A stretch of DNA of 8,009 nucleotides from Candidatus Aminicenantota bacterium (GCA_023135995.1 JAGLRY010000383.1:1-8009), one strand, 5' to 3'. Positions 1 through 6,565 are shown, counted from the stretch's first letter. Notes: a model not told the origin generated them from the letters alone. Numbers and translations: made by a program.

Positions 1-6
1 GGGACA

Positions 7-81
7 TTGAGGAGATTTATAATTATTTTGGTGGCAATTGTTTTAGTATTTGAAATAACATTTGGATTGGAAGGAGTTGAT
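7..81 (+). other. Open, signal-peptide-like stretch upstream of the VOC gene
   Basis: This stretch is open in the same frame as the VOC gene and reaches the left edge of the window. Read from TTG at 7 it gives a positively charged start (MRRF) followed by a hydrophobic run (IIILVAIVLVFEITFGL), the shape of a signal peptide. Three readings are possible: a true N-terminal extension that would make the VOC protein secreted, the 5' remnant of another gene, or chance hydrophobic translation of AT-rich DNA. The strong ribosome binding site and ATG further in argue against the extension. No Shine-Dalgarno for the TTG can be judged, because only six bases precede it. Confidence 0.25.
71..76 (+). promoter_or_regulatory. 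Ribosome binding site that fixes the VOC start
   Basis: AAGGAG lies 5 bases upstream of the ATG at 82. It supports the internal ATG rather than the upstream TTG at 7, TTG at 28 or GTG at 31, none of which has comparable spacing to a purine-rich motif. Confidence 0.7.
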
Positions 82-429
82 ATGACAGAGAAAGATAGAC
101 GCATTGATTATATTGAACTTCCGACTGATGATCTAATTGAGGCCAAGCGTTTTTATGGAGCAGTATTTGGCTGGAAGTTTGTCGACTATGGCCCAGAATA
201 TACTAGCTTTAATGATGGAAGACTGGATGGAGGTTTTAGAAAAGAACCTATTGTTCAAAGAGGTGGTCCTCTAATCATTATTTATTCCATTAACCTGGAG
301 CTCATAAAAGATAAAGTAAAATCAGCAGGGGGAACAATTGTAAAAGATATATTTGAGTTTCCAGGAGGACGACGTTTTCATTTTACAGATCCAAGTGGTA
401 ACGAATTAGCAATCTGGTCAGATAAATAA
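82..429 (+). CDS. VOC family (glyoxalase/bleomycin-resistance fold) protein
   Basis: This 115-residue protein is of the short VOC type: one polypeptide with two beta-alpha-beta-beta-beta modules (about residues 7-57 and 62-113), predicted to be cytoplasmic. The ending FHFTDPSGNELAIWS is the classic second-module signature. The opening IDYIELPTDDL...AKRFYGAVFGW is the standard first strand and helix. Candidate metal or substrate ligands are Glu12, His100 and Glu108. Members of this superfamily include glyoxalase I, antibiotic-binding proteins and dioxygenases; nothing here identifies the substrate, so only the fold is called. The start at ATG 82 rests on the AAGGAG site and on the usual 115-120 residue length of close relatives. 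The gene is visibly richer in A+T than the permease genes. It is followed in frame by a decayed DUF4440-like tail and lies convergent to a minus-strand lipoprotein gene. Confidence 0.9.
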   Translation: MTEKDRRIDYIELPTDDLIEAKRFYGAVFGWKFVDYGPEYTSFNDGRLDGGFRKEPIVQRGGPLIIIYSINLELIKDKVKSAGGTIVKDIFEFPGGRRFHFTDPSGNELAIWSDK

Positions 430-549
430 GACACTTGTTTATCAATTGTAATACCAGATGGTAAAGCCTTGACTCTCTATGAGAGGCAAGCTGATGGGTC
501 TTGGAAAATTGTTTATGATTGCATCAATTCTAATGCGTCTCCAACCTAA
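430..549 (+). pseudogene. 3' remnant of a DUF4440/SnoaL-like (NTF2-fold) gene
   Basis: Directly after the VOC stop codon, the same frame stays open for 39 codons and ends at TAA 547-549. The translation ends PDGKALTLYERQADGSWKIV followed by YDCINSNASPT. This is the typical C-terminal strand pair of DUF4440/SgcJ-type NTF2-fold proteins (GKxLTxWxRQxDGSWKIxxDxxNS). There is no start codon with a ribosome binding site and no room for the rest of the roughly 130-residue domain, so this is read as a gene remnant. Readthrough of the single VOC stop would make a fusion, but there is no evidence for that. The family call rests on the C-terminal signature only. Confidence 0.6.
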
Positions 550-584
550 GAAAAGTAGTAAAAGGCAAAAATAAATAAGCAAAC

Positions 585-1106
585 TTACGTCGTTTTGTTT
601 TGCCCTCCCGGAGGGCCGAGGGGGCTTTCCTCACATCCTTCTTTTTCCACCGTATAGATAATTCCTGAGATCTTCCATCCCTTTGGAGTTTTGATCAAAT
701 TGAACGCATCCACACCACAATGAGAGAATTTTCCCTCTCTGTGAAAATCGTATTTCGTCCATAGGACTGCGATCTCTTTGTGAATCAGTATTTTCGGATC
801 CCACATCCTCTCGAGCATCCTCTCATTGGAGGAGATGAGGTTGTTTATGATCTGCAGGTGGGGTGTGACCTTGATCCTTTTTTCCCCTCCCTCTTCCCGT
901 ACGGAAAAAACGACACCTTCAGGCAGAAGGATATTGCGGGCCAAATCCGCATCCTGGATTTCCAGGGCCTCAAAGAATTGTTCCACCGCAGCGATCACTG
1001 ATTTTTCCTCAGGATGTGGAGATGTGCAGGATAATTGAGTTCCGATCACGGTCACTATCATTAAAAGGATGAAGAATCTATTCCCTTTGAAGGATCTGAA
1101 TTTCAT
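585..1106 (-). CDS. NTF2-like (SnoaL/DUF4440-type) predicted lipoprotein
   Basis: This is a 173-residue protein with a lipoprotein-like signal: basic start (MKFRSFKGNR), hydrophobic run 11-22 (FFILLMIVTVIG), then QLSC with Cys27 as the likely lipidated residue. Gln at -3 is not the usual Leu, so the lipobox is imperfect. The mature part has the NTF2-like plan: a first helix (KSVIAAVEQFFEALEIQDAD), strands around 107-120, and the signature HCGVDAFNLIKTPKGWKISG (129-148), then IIYTVEKEGC. Family relatives of this shape often end with SPLGPP, as seen at 161-166; the last seven residues (GGQNKTT) are extra. The role is unknown. NTF2-like folds include enzymes and binding proteins, and no catalytic set can be assigned. 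The start ATG has a GGAGG (1111-1115) 4 bases upstream. The gene is convergent with the VOC gene and lies downstream of the permease operon on the same strand. Confidence 0.85.
   Translation of the reverse strand: MKFRSFKGNRFFILLMIVTVIGTQLSCTSPHPEEKSVIAAVEQFFEALEIQDADLARNILLPEGVVFSVREEGGEKRIKVTPHLQIINNLISSNERMLERMWDPKILIHKEIAVLWTKYDFHREGKFSHCGVDAFNLIKTPKGWKISGIIYTVEKEGCEESPLGPPGGQNKTT
602..616. repeat. Perfect GC-rich inverted repeat at the 3' end of the lipoprotein gene
   Basis: GCCCTCC and GGAGGGC flank a single C: a 7-bp perfect stem (or 6 bp with a 3-base loop). It lies inside the last codons of the minus-strand gene, encoding the Gly-Pro-Pro-Gly-Gly tail. Neither strand has a T-run after the stem; the minus strand reads AAAACAAAACG. 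It is therefore not an ordinary intrinsic terminator. It could still fold in the mRNA of either convergent gene. Confidence 0.5.
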
Positions 1107-1151
1107 ATTGCCTCCATTTGCTTAATTAAGAAACCCTCTTGAATTGACATA

Positions 1152-1181
1152 ATTAAATCTTACTCTGGTAATCCCTGTCAA
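1152..1181 (-). promoter_or_regulatory. Candidate sigma70-type promoter of the lipoprotein gene
   Basis: On the minus strand, TTGACA (1181-1176) is followed after 18 bases by TTTAAT (1157-1152). The -35 is perfect and the -10 has one mismatch, at the important second position. Transcription would start near 1145, giving a leader of about 40 bases before the ATG at 1106. This would let the lipoprotein gene be expressed apart from the upstream permease operon. Confidence 0.4.
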
Positions 1182-1398
1182 CAGAAATATCGGCCATGAT
1201 AGTTGAAGGTGAATGAGACTTATTCCATCGGATGAACCAGCATAAATCCATTTGACTTTCTGTCAATACAAAATCGGTTCTTTATCTTCTGAAAAGACAA
1301 AAGAAATTATTGAGGGAATAAAGCTGCTGGTTGATCCATTGCCAGACCCGAGGTCTTAAAGTTGAGGTAACTCGGCTTATACAATCGAGATAACCTTG
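1182..1398. other. Intergenic stretch; possible decayed coding tail, no clear terminator
   Basis: This lies between the lipoprotein promoter and the 3' end of the permease operon. On the plus strand, a frame open from 1246 ends at TAA 1357-1359 with a protein-like stretch, SEKTKEIIEGIKLLVDPLPD then PRS. It may be the tail of a lost gene, but no family was recognised and it has no start signal. A 5-bp perfect hairpin (AGACC-CGA-GGTCT, 1344-1356) has no T-run on either side, so no intrinsic terminator for the permease operon can be supported. Confidence 0.3.
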
Positions 1399-3729
1399 TC
1401 ATTCATAGCGAATGGAATCGACCGGATTGGCCAGGGCGGTTTTGATGACCTGGTAGCTTATGGTAAGCAGGGCGGCAACAAAAGTGAAAGTGACCGTAGC
1501 CACAACCACCCCCGCATCCAACTTTGTCCGGTACACAAAAAGATTCAGGAACATTCTCGTGGCAAAATATGCTACAGGAACCGCGATCATATTGGCCACC
1601 AGAATGATCCTCATGAACCTCTTCGAAAGCAGGAACATCACTCCTGCTGTGGATGCTCCCAGAACCTTGCGGATGCCGATCTCCTTTTTTCTCTGCTCCA
1701 TAAGGAGCGAGGCAAGGCCGAACAGTCCCAGACAGGAAATGAACACCGCCAAAAAAGCAAAACTGTTAAAGATGTGATTCATGATCTTTAAAGGGAGATA
1801 AATCATCTCAAACCACTCATCAAGGAAGTGGTATTCGAAGGGAAAAGCCGGTGAAGTCTCGTTAAAAACCTTCTCGATATAGGCCAGGCTGCCCTGAATA
1901 TCCACGGGGCTTATCTTGATCATAAGGTCGTAATACCAGCTTGGCCGGATCCCCATGACCATCGGCGTGATCTCGAAGATCAGCGGTTTATGGTTAAAAT
2001 TCTTGACAACACCGATGATCCTTCCCTCCCGGCCGGCCAGAACAACTTGCTTTCCGATCGGGTCCGTCATTCCCATAAAACGGACTGCCGATTCATTGAC
2101 TACATAGGCCTCTGTGGCATCTGTCGGGTATTCCTCCGAGAAATCCCTGCCCTGCACGATCTCCAGATTGAATGTCTCCGCATAATCATGGTCGACATAC
2201 AGAAAATTCAATTCCACTTCTTTATCCGTATCCATGCCCTCCCACTCAAAATCATTGACATTGAATAGAAAGTGGGGAGGAGCCGATGCATAAGTGACAT
2301 TGAGGATACGCGGGTCGCGCAGCAATCTCTCTTTAAAGGTCCTATGGGCGTCTCTTAACTCGTCATTCACCTGGATGTGTACGATCTGTTCTCGGGAGAA
2401 TCCGAGCTCAGTGTTTCGGATGAATTGCATTTGTTTATAAGCGACCAAGGTTAGGATGATCAACATCGCAGAGACTGAAAACTGGCTAACGACAAGGATC
2501 GCTCTAAACAGGGAGCCTTTTTGTCCTCTGCTGATGTCTTTTTTCAAGACCTTGGCAGGCTGGAAGGCAGAGAGGAAAAAAGCCGGATAACTTCCCGCAA
2601 TTAAGCCGGCCAAAATAGCCGTAACGCCGAGAGACAGGTATATAAACATATTCCCGGAACCCAACAGAGACATCTCTTTGCCCTGAAGCCTGTTGAACGT
2701 GGGAAGGATGAGGTCAACCAGAGTGATCGCCAAAAAGAATGATATCAAGGAGAGGAACACGGATTCTCCCAGGAACTGCTTGATGATATCCGCCCGTTTA
2801 GCTCCTACGACTTTCCGCATACCCACTTCAAGAGCCCGAATGCCGGATCGAGCTGTAGTGATATTCATGAAGTTTACGCAGGCAATGGCAAGGATCATAA
2901 CCGCGATCAGGGCAAAAATAAGAACGAACCTTCTGTCGCTGCGGCCTCCCTGTGCGATGTTCAAGTGGGCCTCTTTTACAGGCTGAAGGGAGATGACATA
3001 ATCATCCTCGGGATGATATCTCTGGATGGTGCCGGCGATTTTTTGGCTGACGTCCTTAACGGAAACGCCTTCCTGGAGCAGAACGTAAGCAGCGGCCTCG
3101 CGCCACCAGGAAGAGAGTCTTTCGTTGTCATAAAGCTGGAGTGAGGCCATAAAATCAAACTGAAGGTGGGAATTGTAGGGCACCTTCTTTATGATTCCAG
3201 TCACCTCGAGGTCGCGCGTGTTATTCCAGCGGAGAACCTTTCCCATCGGATTCTCATCGCCAAAATACTTGTGTGCCGCCTCTTGTGTGATCACCACAGA
3301 GTTTGGATCGGTCAAGACCGTCTTGGGGTTTCCTGCCGTAAAATCATAGGAGAACATGGAGAAAAAAGAGGGATCTGTCAGGAAAAAGCTCTGTTCATAG
3401 AAGGTGATGTCTCTGTGCCGTATAGCACTGGGGTAACCGCGGGTTCGAACACGTGTTACTTCGACAATCTCAGGATACTCATCCTTCAGGATCTGGGGAA
3501 GAATATAGGGGGCGCTGGGTATTCCCGGGTCACCCGCTTTCCTGAGGATAATGCGGCAGAGACGGTCGCTGTGGGTGTGGTATGTGTCATAATTGAGTTC
3601 GTCGTAGACCCAGAGGAAGATCAAGATGAAGCATGCCATCCCAACGGTGAGGCCTGCGATATTGATGAGAGAATACCCCTTGTATCTTCGGATGTTCCTG
3701 AATGCGATCTTGATGTAATTTTTAAACAT
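1399..3729 (-). CDS. ABC transporter permease, MacB/FtsX type (second gene of the pair)
   Basis: This is a 776-residue inner-membrane protein with duplicated FtsX architecture. Predicted membrane segments lie at about 20-42, 267-290, 322-345, 362-388, 408-431, 653-677, 707-732 and 738-761. The two large extracytoplasmic regions (about 43-266 and 432-652) correspond to MacB-type periplasmic core domains. The cytoplasmic coupling motifs expected to touch the ATPase are present twice, EVGMRKVVGA (301-310) and EIGIRKVLGA (683-692). Proteins of this family move or extract substrates, or pass mechanical force from ATP hydrolysis to the periplasmic side; the substrate cannot be read from sequence. 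It is clearly a paralog of the upstream gene: both start MF-NY-KIA-RNI and end DP/NPV-S-RY. The ATG has a weak purine-rich site (AGAGAGAAG) upstream. The 50-bp gap after the first permease holds no terminator, so co-transcription is likely. No ATP-binding motifs occur in the protein. Confidence 0.93.
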   Translation of the reverse strand: MFKNYIKIAFRNIRRYKGYSLINIAGLTVGMACFILIFLWVYDELNYDTYHTHSDRLCRIILRKAGDPGIPSAPYILPQILKDEYPEIVEVTRVRTRGYPSAIRHRDITFYEQSFFLTDPSFFSMFSYDFTAGNPKTVLTDPNSVVITQEAAHKYFGDENPMGKVLRWNNTRDLEVTGIIKKVPYNSHLQFDFMASLQLYDNERLSSWWREAAAYVLLQEGVSVKDVSQKIAGTIQRYHPEDDYVISLQPVKEAHLNIAQGGRSDRRFVLIFALIAVMILAIACVNFMNITTARSGIRALEVGMRKVVGAKRADIIKQFLGESVFLSLISFFLAITLVDLILPTFNRLQGKEMSLLGSGNMFIYLSLGVTAILAGLIAGSYPAFFLSAFQPAKVLKKDISRGQKGSLFRAILVVSQFSVSAMLIILTLVAYKQMQFIRNTELGFSREQIVHIQVNDELRDAHRTFKERLLRDPRILNVTYASAPPHFLFNVNDFEWEGMDTDKEVELNFLYVDHDYAETFNLEIVQGRDFSEEYPTDATEAYVVNESAVRFMGMTDPIGKQVVLAGREGRIIGVVKNFNHKPLIFEITPMVMGIRPSWYYDLMIKISPVDIQGSLAYIEKVFNETSPAFPFEYHFLDEWFEMIYLPLKIMNHIFNSFAFLAVFISCLGLFGLASLLMEQRKKEIGIRKVLGASTAGVMFLLSKRFMRIILVANMIAVPVAYFATRMFLNLFVYRTKLDAGVVVATVTFTFVAALLTISYQVIKTALANPVDSIRYE

Positions 3730-3779
3730 GGCTGCTTCTCTCTTAGAGCACTTCTTTTTAATTCACTATCAGAAATTCA

Positions 3780-6200
3780 TTATTGATACCGCAGTGATTT
3801 TACAGGATCCGAAAGCGCGGCTTTAAAAGCCTGGAAGCTGACCGTTAGAATGGAGATAGCAAAAGCCAAGATCGCCGCCACTATGAAGGTCGGGATCCCT
3901 ATAACGGTTCGGTGGGCGAACCCATCAAGCCATCTCTCCATGATGTAAAAAGCCACCGGCCAGGCGATCACGTTGGCGATCAATACCCATTTGGCGAATT
4001 CTTTGGACAGCAGGATCACAATGCCGAAGGCTTGAGCTCCCAACACTTTCCGGATCCCGATTTCTCGAGTGCGGAGTTCTGTTGTGAACGAAGCCAGAGC
4101 GAACAATCCTAAACAAGCGATAACTATAGCGAGGATTGTGAACACGCCGAAAACTCTCCCCATCTGTTCCTCAGCGTGGTAAAGTTTGTCCAGCTCATCA
4201 TCCAGGAAGAAAAAGTCAAAGGAGCGGTTGGGGACCACTTCCTCCCAAGTCGATCTCAAAAAGCCGATTGTTTGTTGAAGATCAGCCGCACTGGTCCTAA
4301 CGGCAACGTAACGCATGCGGTTGTTCATCTGTCCCGGATTCCGCGGCATCTCCAGCACAAAAGGTGTGATCGGCTGAGACAGCGAAGCGTAATTGAAATC
4401 CTTCACTACCCCAACCACTTTCAGCATGAGATCATTCTGTTGCCTGAGTCTCTTGCCCAGGGCTTCCTCCGGGGACCAACCGAAGCGCTTGGAGGCGGAT
4501 TCATTGATAATGATCCCCTCTGTGATGTCGGTGGGGAACTCCTTTGAAAAACTCCGGCCGGACACCATCTCCATATCGAAAGTTTCAATAAAATCATGCG
4601 TGACCACCAATAGGGGGATCTGCTGCATGTTGGATTCGCTGGTTCCTTCGGGGATAAAGGAACCTGTCTGATATTTGGCGCCGAGGACATCTTCCATGGC
4701 CGCAACTTGAGAGATATGCGGGTCCTGAAGGATCCGCTCTCTGAATCTCTCGTACCATCTTGCGAGAGCAGTGCCATAGGCTGGCAGCATCACGATCTGA
4801 TCCTTGTTAAATCCGAGCTTAGTGTTCCGCAGGTAATTGAGCTGTTGAAAACAGATGATCGTTCCGATGATCAAAACGATGGATATCGCGAATTGGACAA
4901 CCACAAGGACTTTGCGGAACGCAGAGCTTTTTCCACCTCTCTCGAGTGTCCCTTTCATAACTTTCACCGGGTCGAATCCGGAGAGGAAGAAGGCGGGGTA
5001 GATTCCTGATAAGATCCCGACTGTGAGTGTGATGACAATCAGTCCGGCCAATAGACTCCCGCCGGTGAAGTAATCGGTGGACAAAATCTTTCCGGAAAAG
5101 GCGTTGAAGGCGGGAAGAACGATCTCGATGATCAAGACGGATAATACAGCGGCTATAACGCAAAGGATCATCGATTCTCCAAGGAACTGCTTGATGAGCT
5201 GGGTCCGGTAAGCCCCCAGGACTTTCCGCATTCCTACCTCCCGGCCGCGATTGGCCGAGCGGGCAGTGGCGAGGTTCATAAAGTTGATGCATGCGATGAG
5301 CAAAACAAAGACCGCTATAGCCGAGAAGATGTAGATATACGAGATGTCGCTGTTGGGATTGATCTCATAATCCAGATGAGAAAATAGATGAATGTCCTTG
5401 AGCGGCTGCAGTTTGACCACAACTTTGTTTTTAATGGAATCTGGGAAATATTTCTGAACGAGAGCTGGAAATTGTGCTTGTAGAGAATCAGCAGAAACGC
5501 CATCCCTGAGAAGAATGTAGGTCCAGCAGGGATTCCAGTACCAATTTTGAGGTAGATTACCGCCGAACAATCGCCTGAGCGTGGCAAACGATCCCAAAAA
5601 ATCAAATTGGAAATGCGAGTTTGGAGGAACATCTTTGATCACTCCCGTAACTCTCAAGTTCACTCCGTTTTGCCATCGCAGTGTTTTGCCCATCGGGTCT
5701 TCGTCCTCGAAATATTTTTCTGCCATCGCTTCTGTGATCACGATGGTATTGGGCTCTTCCAGGGCCTTCTTTGGATCACCCTCGATCATTTCGAAGCTGA
5801 ACACCTGAAACACGGCAGAATCGGCAAAAAAGAAACGCGGTTCGTTAAATAGCTTTTCGTCCGAAGTGCCGTACTGCACGGACATCGTCGGCAGTTGAAA
5901 ATTGAAGAACCTGACGCTGGCCTCTACAGCATCGGGATATTCAAGCGGTAAGGTGTCCCCAGTGGGGAAGGGCATGCTAGAGGATTCTTCGCCGACTCCC
6001 TCCAGCCGGACTTCCTCGATCACGCGGTAAATCCGGTCGGCATTCTCATGGTAACGGTCATAACTGAGTTCATCCTGGATATAGAGTAGTATCAGGAGGC
6101 AGCACGCCATCCCAATAGCCAAGCCGACGATATTTATGAGTGAATAGCCTTTGTGTTTGAATATATTTCTCAATGCGATCTTTAGATAATTGTTAAACAT
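3780..6200 (-). CDS. ABC transporter permease, MacB/FtsX type (first gene of the pair)
   Basis: This is an 806-residue inner-membrane protein with the same duplicated layout as its downstream paralog. Predicted membrane segments lie at about 20-42, 287-310, 342-365, 383-408, 428-452, 682-705, 728-755 and 766-795, with two large periplasmic-side regions between. Coupling motifs EVGMRKVLGA (321-330) and EIGIRKVLGA (713-722) should contact an ATPase, which is not encoded in the window. An open frame extends two codons further to TTG 6206. ATG 6200 is preferred because a GGAG at 6207-6210 lies 6 bases upstream of it but directly abuts the TTG, and because the resulting MFNNYLKIALRNI matches the paralog start. 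The second half carries a longer loop than the paralog (about 30 more residues overall). The start codon overlaps the end of a small upstream ORF, suggesting translational coupling. The two permeases may form a heterodimer, or they may be independent homodimers. Confidence 0.93.
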   Translation of the reverse strand: MFNNYLKIALRNIFKHKGYSLINIVGLAIGMACCLLILLYIQDELSYDRYHENADRIYRVIEEVRLEGVGEESSSMPFPTGDTLPLEYPDAVEASVRFFNFQLPTMSVQYGTSDEKLFNEPRFFFADSAVFQVFSFEMIEGDPKKALEEPNTIVITEAMAEKYFEDEDPMGKTLRWQNGVNLRVTGVIKDVPPNSHFQFDFLGSFATLRRLFGGNLPQNWYWNPCWTYILLRDGVSADSLQAQFPALVQKYFPDSIKNKVVVKLQPLKDIHLFSHLDYEINPNSDISYIYIFSAIAVFVLLIACINFMNLATARSANRGREVGMRKVLGAYRTQLIKQFLGESMILCVIAAVLSVLIIEIVLPAFNAFSGKILSTDYFTGGSLLAGLIVITLTVGILSGIYPAFFLSGFDPVKVMKGTLERGGKSSAFRKVLVVVQFAISIVLIIGTIICFQQLNYLRNTKLGFNKDQIVMLPAYGTALARWYERFRERILQDPHISQVAAMEDVLGAKYQTGSFIPEGTSESNMQQIPLLVVTHDFIETFDMEMVSGRSFSKEFPTDITEGIIINESASKRFGWSPEEALGKRLRQQNDLMLKVVGVVKDFNYASLSQPITPFVLEMPRNPGQMNNRMRYVAVRTSAADLQQTIGFLRSTWEEVVPNRSFDFFFLDDELDKLYHAEEQMGRVFGVFTILAIVIACLGLFALASFTTELRTREIGIRKVLGAQAFGIVILLSKEFAKWVLIANVIAWPVAFYIMERWLDGFAHRTVIGIPTFIVAAILAFAISILTVSFQAFKAALSDPVKSLRYQ

Positions 6201-6297
6201 CTCCAACTCCGTACGATTTGGTTAGCAGTATCATGTCTTTCATTGTAAACATCAAGTTTTTAATAGTAAACATCATGTTTTTGTCTGCAAACATCAT
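6193..6297 (-). CDS. Candidate small upstream ORF (34 residues) with seven-residue repeats
   Basis: This is a short minus-strand frame with a good ribosome binding site: AGGAG (6310-6306) lies 8 bases before the ATG at 6297. The protein is four seven-residue units, MMFADKN, MMFTIKN, LMFTMKD and MILLTKS, followed by YGVGDV and a stop. The TAA (6195-6193) lies 3 to 5 bases inside the permease gene, so the last 8 bases overlap the permease start; ribosomes ending here could re-initiate on the permease. This would make it a leader peptide or a coupling ORF. The repeat structure comes from a 21-bp DNA tandem repeat, which keeps the frame. An alternative is that the DNA repeats are operators and the frame is incidental. 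The ending LTKSYGVG also resembles the N-terminus of LolD/MacB-type ATPases, so it could be a gene stub. No known leader peptide family was recognised. Confidence 0.4.
   Translation of the reverse strand: MMFADKNMMFTIKNLMFTMKDMILLTKSYGVGDV
6207..6210 (-). promoter_or_regulatory. Ribosome binding site that fixes the first permease start
   Basis: GGAG on the minus strand lies 6 bases before ATG 6200. The in-frame TTG at 6206 has no spacing from it and is therefore unlikely to be the start. The site is inside the last codons of the small ORF, as expected for coupled genes. Confidence 0.6.
6214..6297. repeat. 21-bp tandem repeat, about four units
   Basis: Units at 6297-6277, 6276-6256, 6255-6235 and 6234-6214 (minus-strand reading) follow one another with no gap. 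By eye, unit 1 versus 2 has 16 of 21 identical bases, 2 versus 3 has 17 of 21, and 3 versus the last has 10 of 21, so the last copy is degenerate. The common core is TGATGTTTAC followed by an A-rich end. In plus orientation the second unit contains the perfect palindrome AAACAT-C-ATGTTT (6268-6280), with one mismatch in the neighbouring copy. The 21-bp period equals two helical turns, so bound proteins would sit on one face of the DNA. It equally equals seven codons of the small ORF. Confidence 0.8.
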
Positions 6298-6327
6298 GCC
6301 AATTGCTCCTGACCTGGTATTTGTCTG

Positions 6328-6333
6328 ATAATA
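6328..6333 (-). promoter_or_regulatory. Candidate -10 element of the permease operon
   Basis: The minus strand reads TATTAT (one mismatch to TATAAT). It would place the RNA start near 6321, about 24 bases before the small ORF and just upstream of its AGGAG. No good -35 is found at 16-19 bp spacing (CCCTAA at 17), which would fit an activator-dependent promoter. The palindromes at 6360-6381 lie where an activator would bind, roughly 40-55 bases upstream of the start. Confidence 0.3.
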
Positions 6334-6359
6334 CGCTTGGCTCTGCACGCTTAGGGAAC

Positions 6360-6369
6360 AACACGTGTT
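6360..6369. promoter_or_regulatory. Perfect 10-bp palindrome, possible operator half
   Basis: AACACGTGTT is its own reverse complement and overlaps the larger palindrome at 6366-6381 by four bases. Relative to a permease RNA start near 6321-6323, its centre falls near -42, the usual position for a class II activator site. The overlap suggests one composite site rather than two independent ones. Confidence 0.35.
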
Positions 6370-6381
6370 CGAATTCGAACA
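6366..6381. promoter_or_regulatory. Perfect 16-bp palindrome, likely operator
   Basis: TGTTCGAATTCGAACA is a perfect dyad with no central spacer, in the middle of the divergent region between the permease operon and the PAS-LuxR gene. A site of this size and symmetry fits a dimeric DNA-binding protein. The divergent regulator is the obvious candidate, but this is inference. It does not match the LuxR lux-box consensus known to me. Confidence 0.5.
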
Positions 6382-6453
6382 AGAAAGCCAATCTGGTTGG
6401 ATGATCTAGTTCTATTCCTTTCCGCAATACTCTCGGTAGCATTCCCTGAAGAT

Positions 6454-6482
6454 TTGACTCTATTCCGGAAAATCATTATTCT
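6454..6482 (+). promoter_or_regulatory. Candidate promoter of the PAS-LuxR regulator gene
   Basis: TTGACT (6454-6459) is followed after exactly 17 bases by TATTCT (6477-6482), giving 5/6 and 4/6 matches to the sigma70 consensus. RNA would start near 6489, leaving a leader of about 77 bases before ATG 6566. The operator-like palindromes lie 70-90 bases upstream of the -35. Confidence 0.4.
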
Positions 6483-6565
6483 ATTTACAACAAAGTGTGG
6501 GGAACAATGGCAATATGGAGCTCTAAACGCCTTCCCGAAAGATTCTGACGTATATAGAAGGATCA

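Noticed and set aside
602..616. Intrinsic terminator between the convergent genes
   Set aside because: The stem is good but no T-run follows on either strand, and the stem lies within coding sequence.
1144..1172. Plus-strand promoter from TTGACA at 1144
   Set aside because: The matching -10 position reads GGTAAT and no plus-strand gene lies downstream.
3166..3786. Long plus-strand open frame (about 206 codons) opposite the permeases
   Set aside because: It is antisense to strongly supported permease coding sequence, has no recognisable domain, and its composition fits a shadow frame.
6200..6206. TTG start for the first permease at 6206
   Set aside because: The GGAG would touch the TTG directly. 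ATG 6200 has correct spacing and gives an N-terminus that matches the downstream paralog.
6260..6442. 60-codon minus-strand open frame in the divergent region
   Set aside because: It crosses the palindromes and stops inside the 21-bp repeats. The only purine-rich site (AGGGA) abuts the ATG with no useful spacing. The 6193-6297 frame has better signals.
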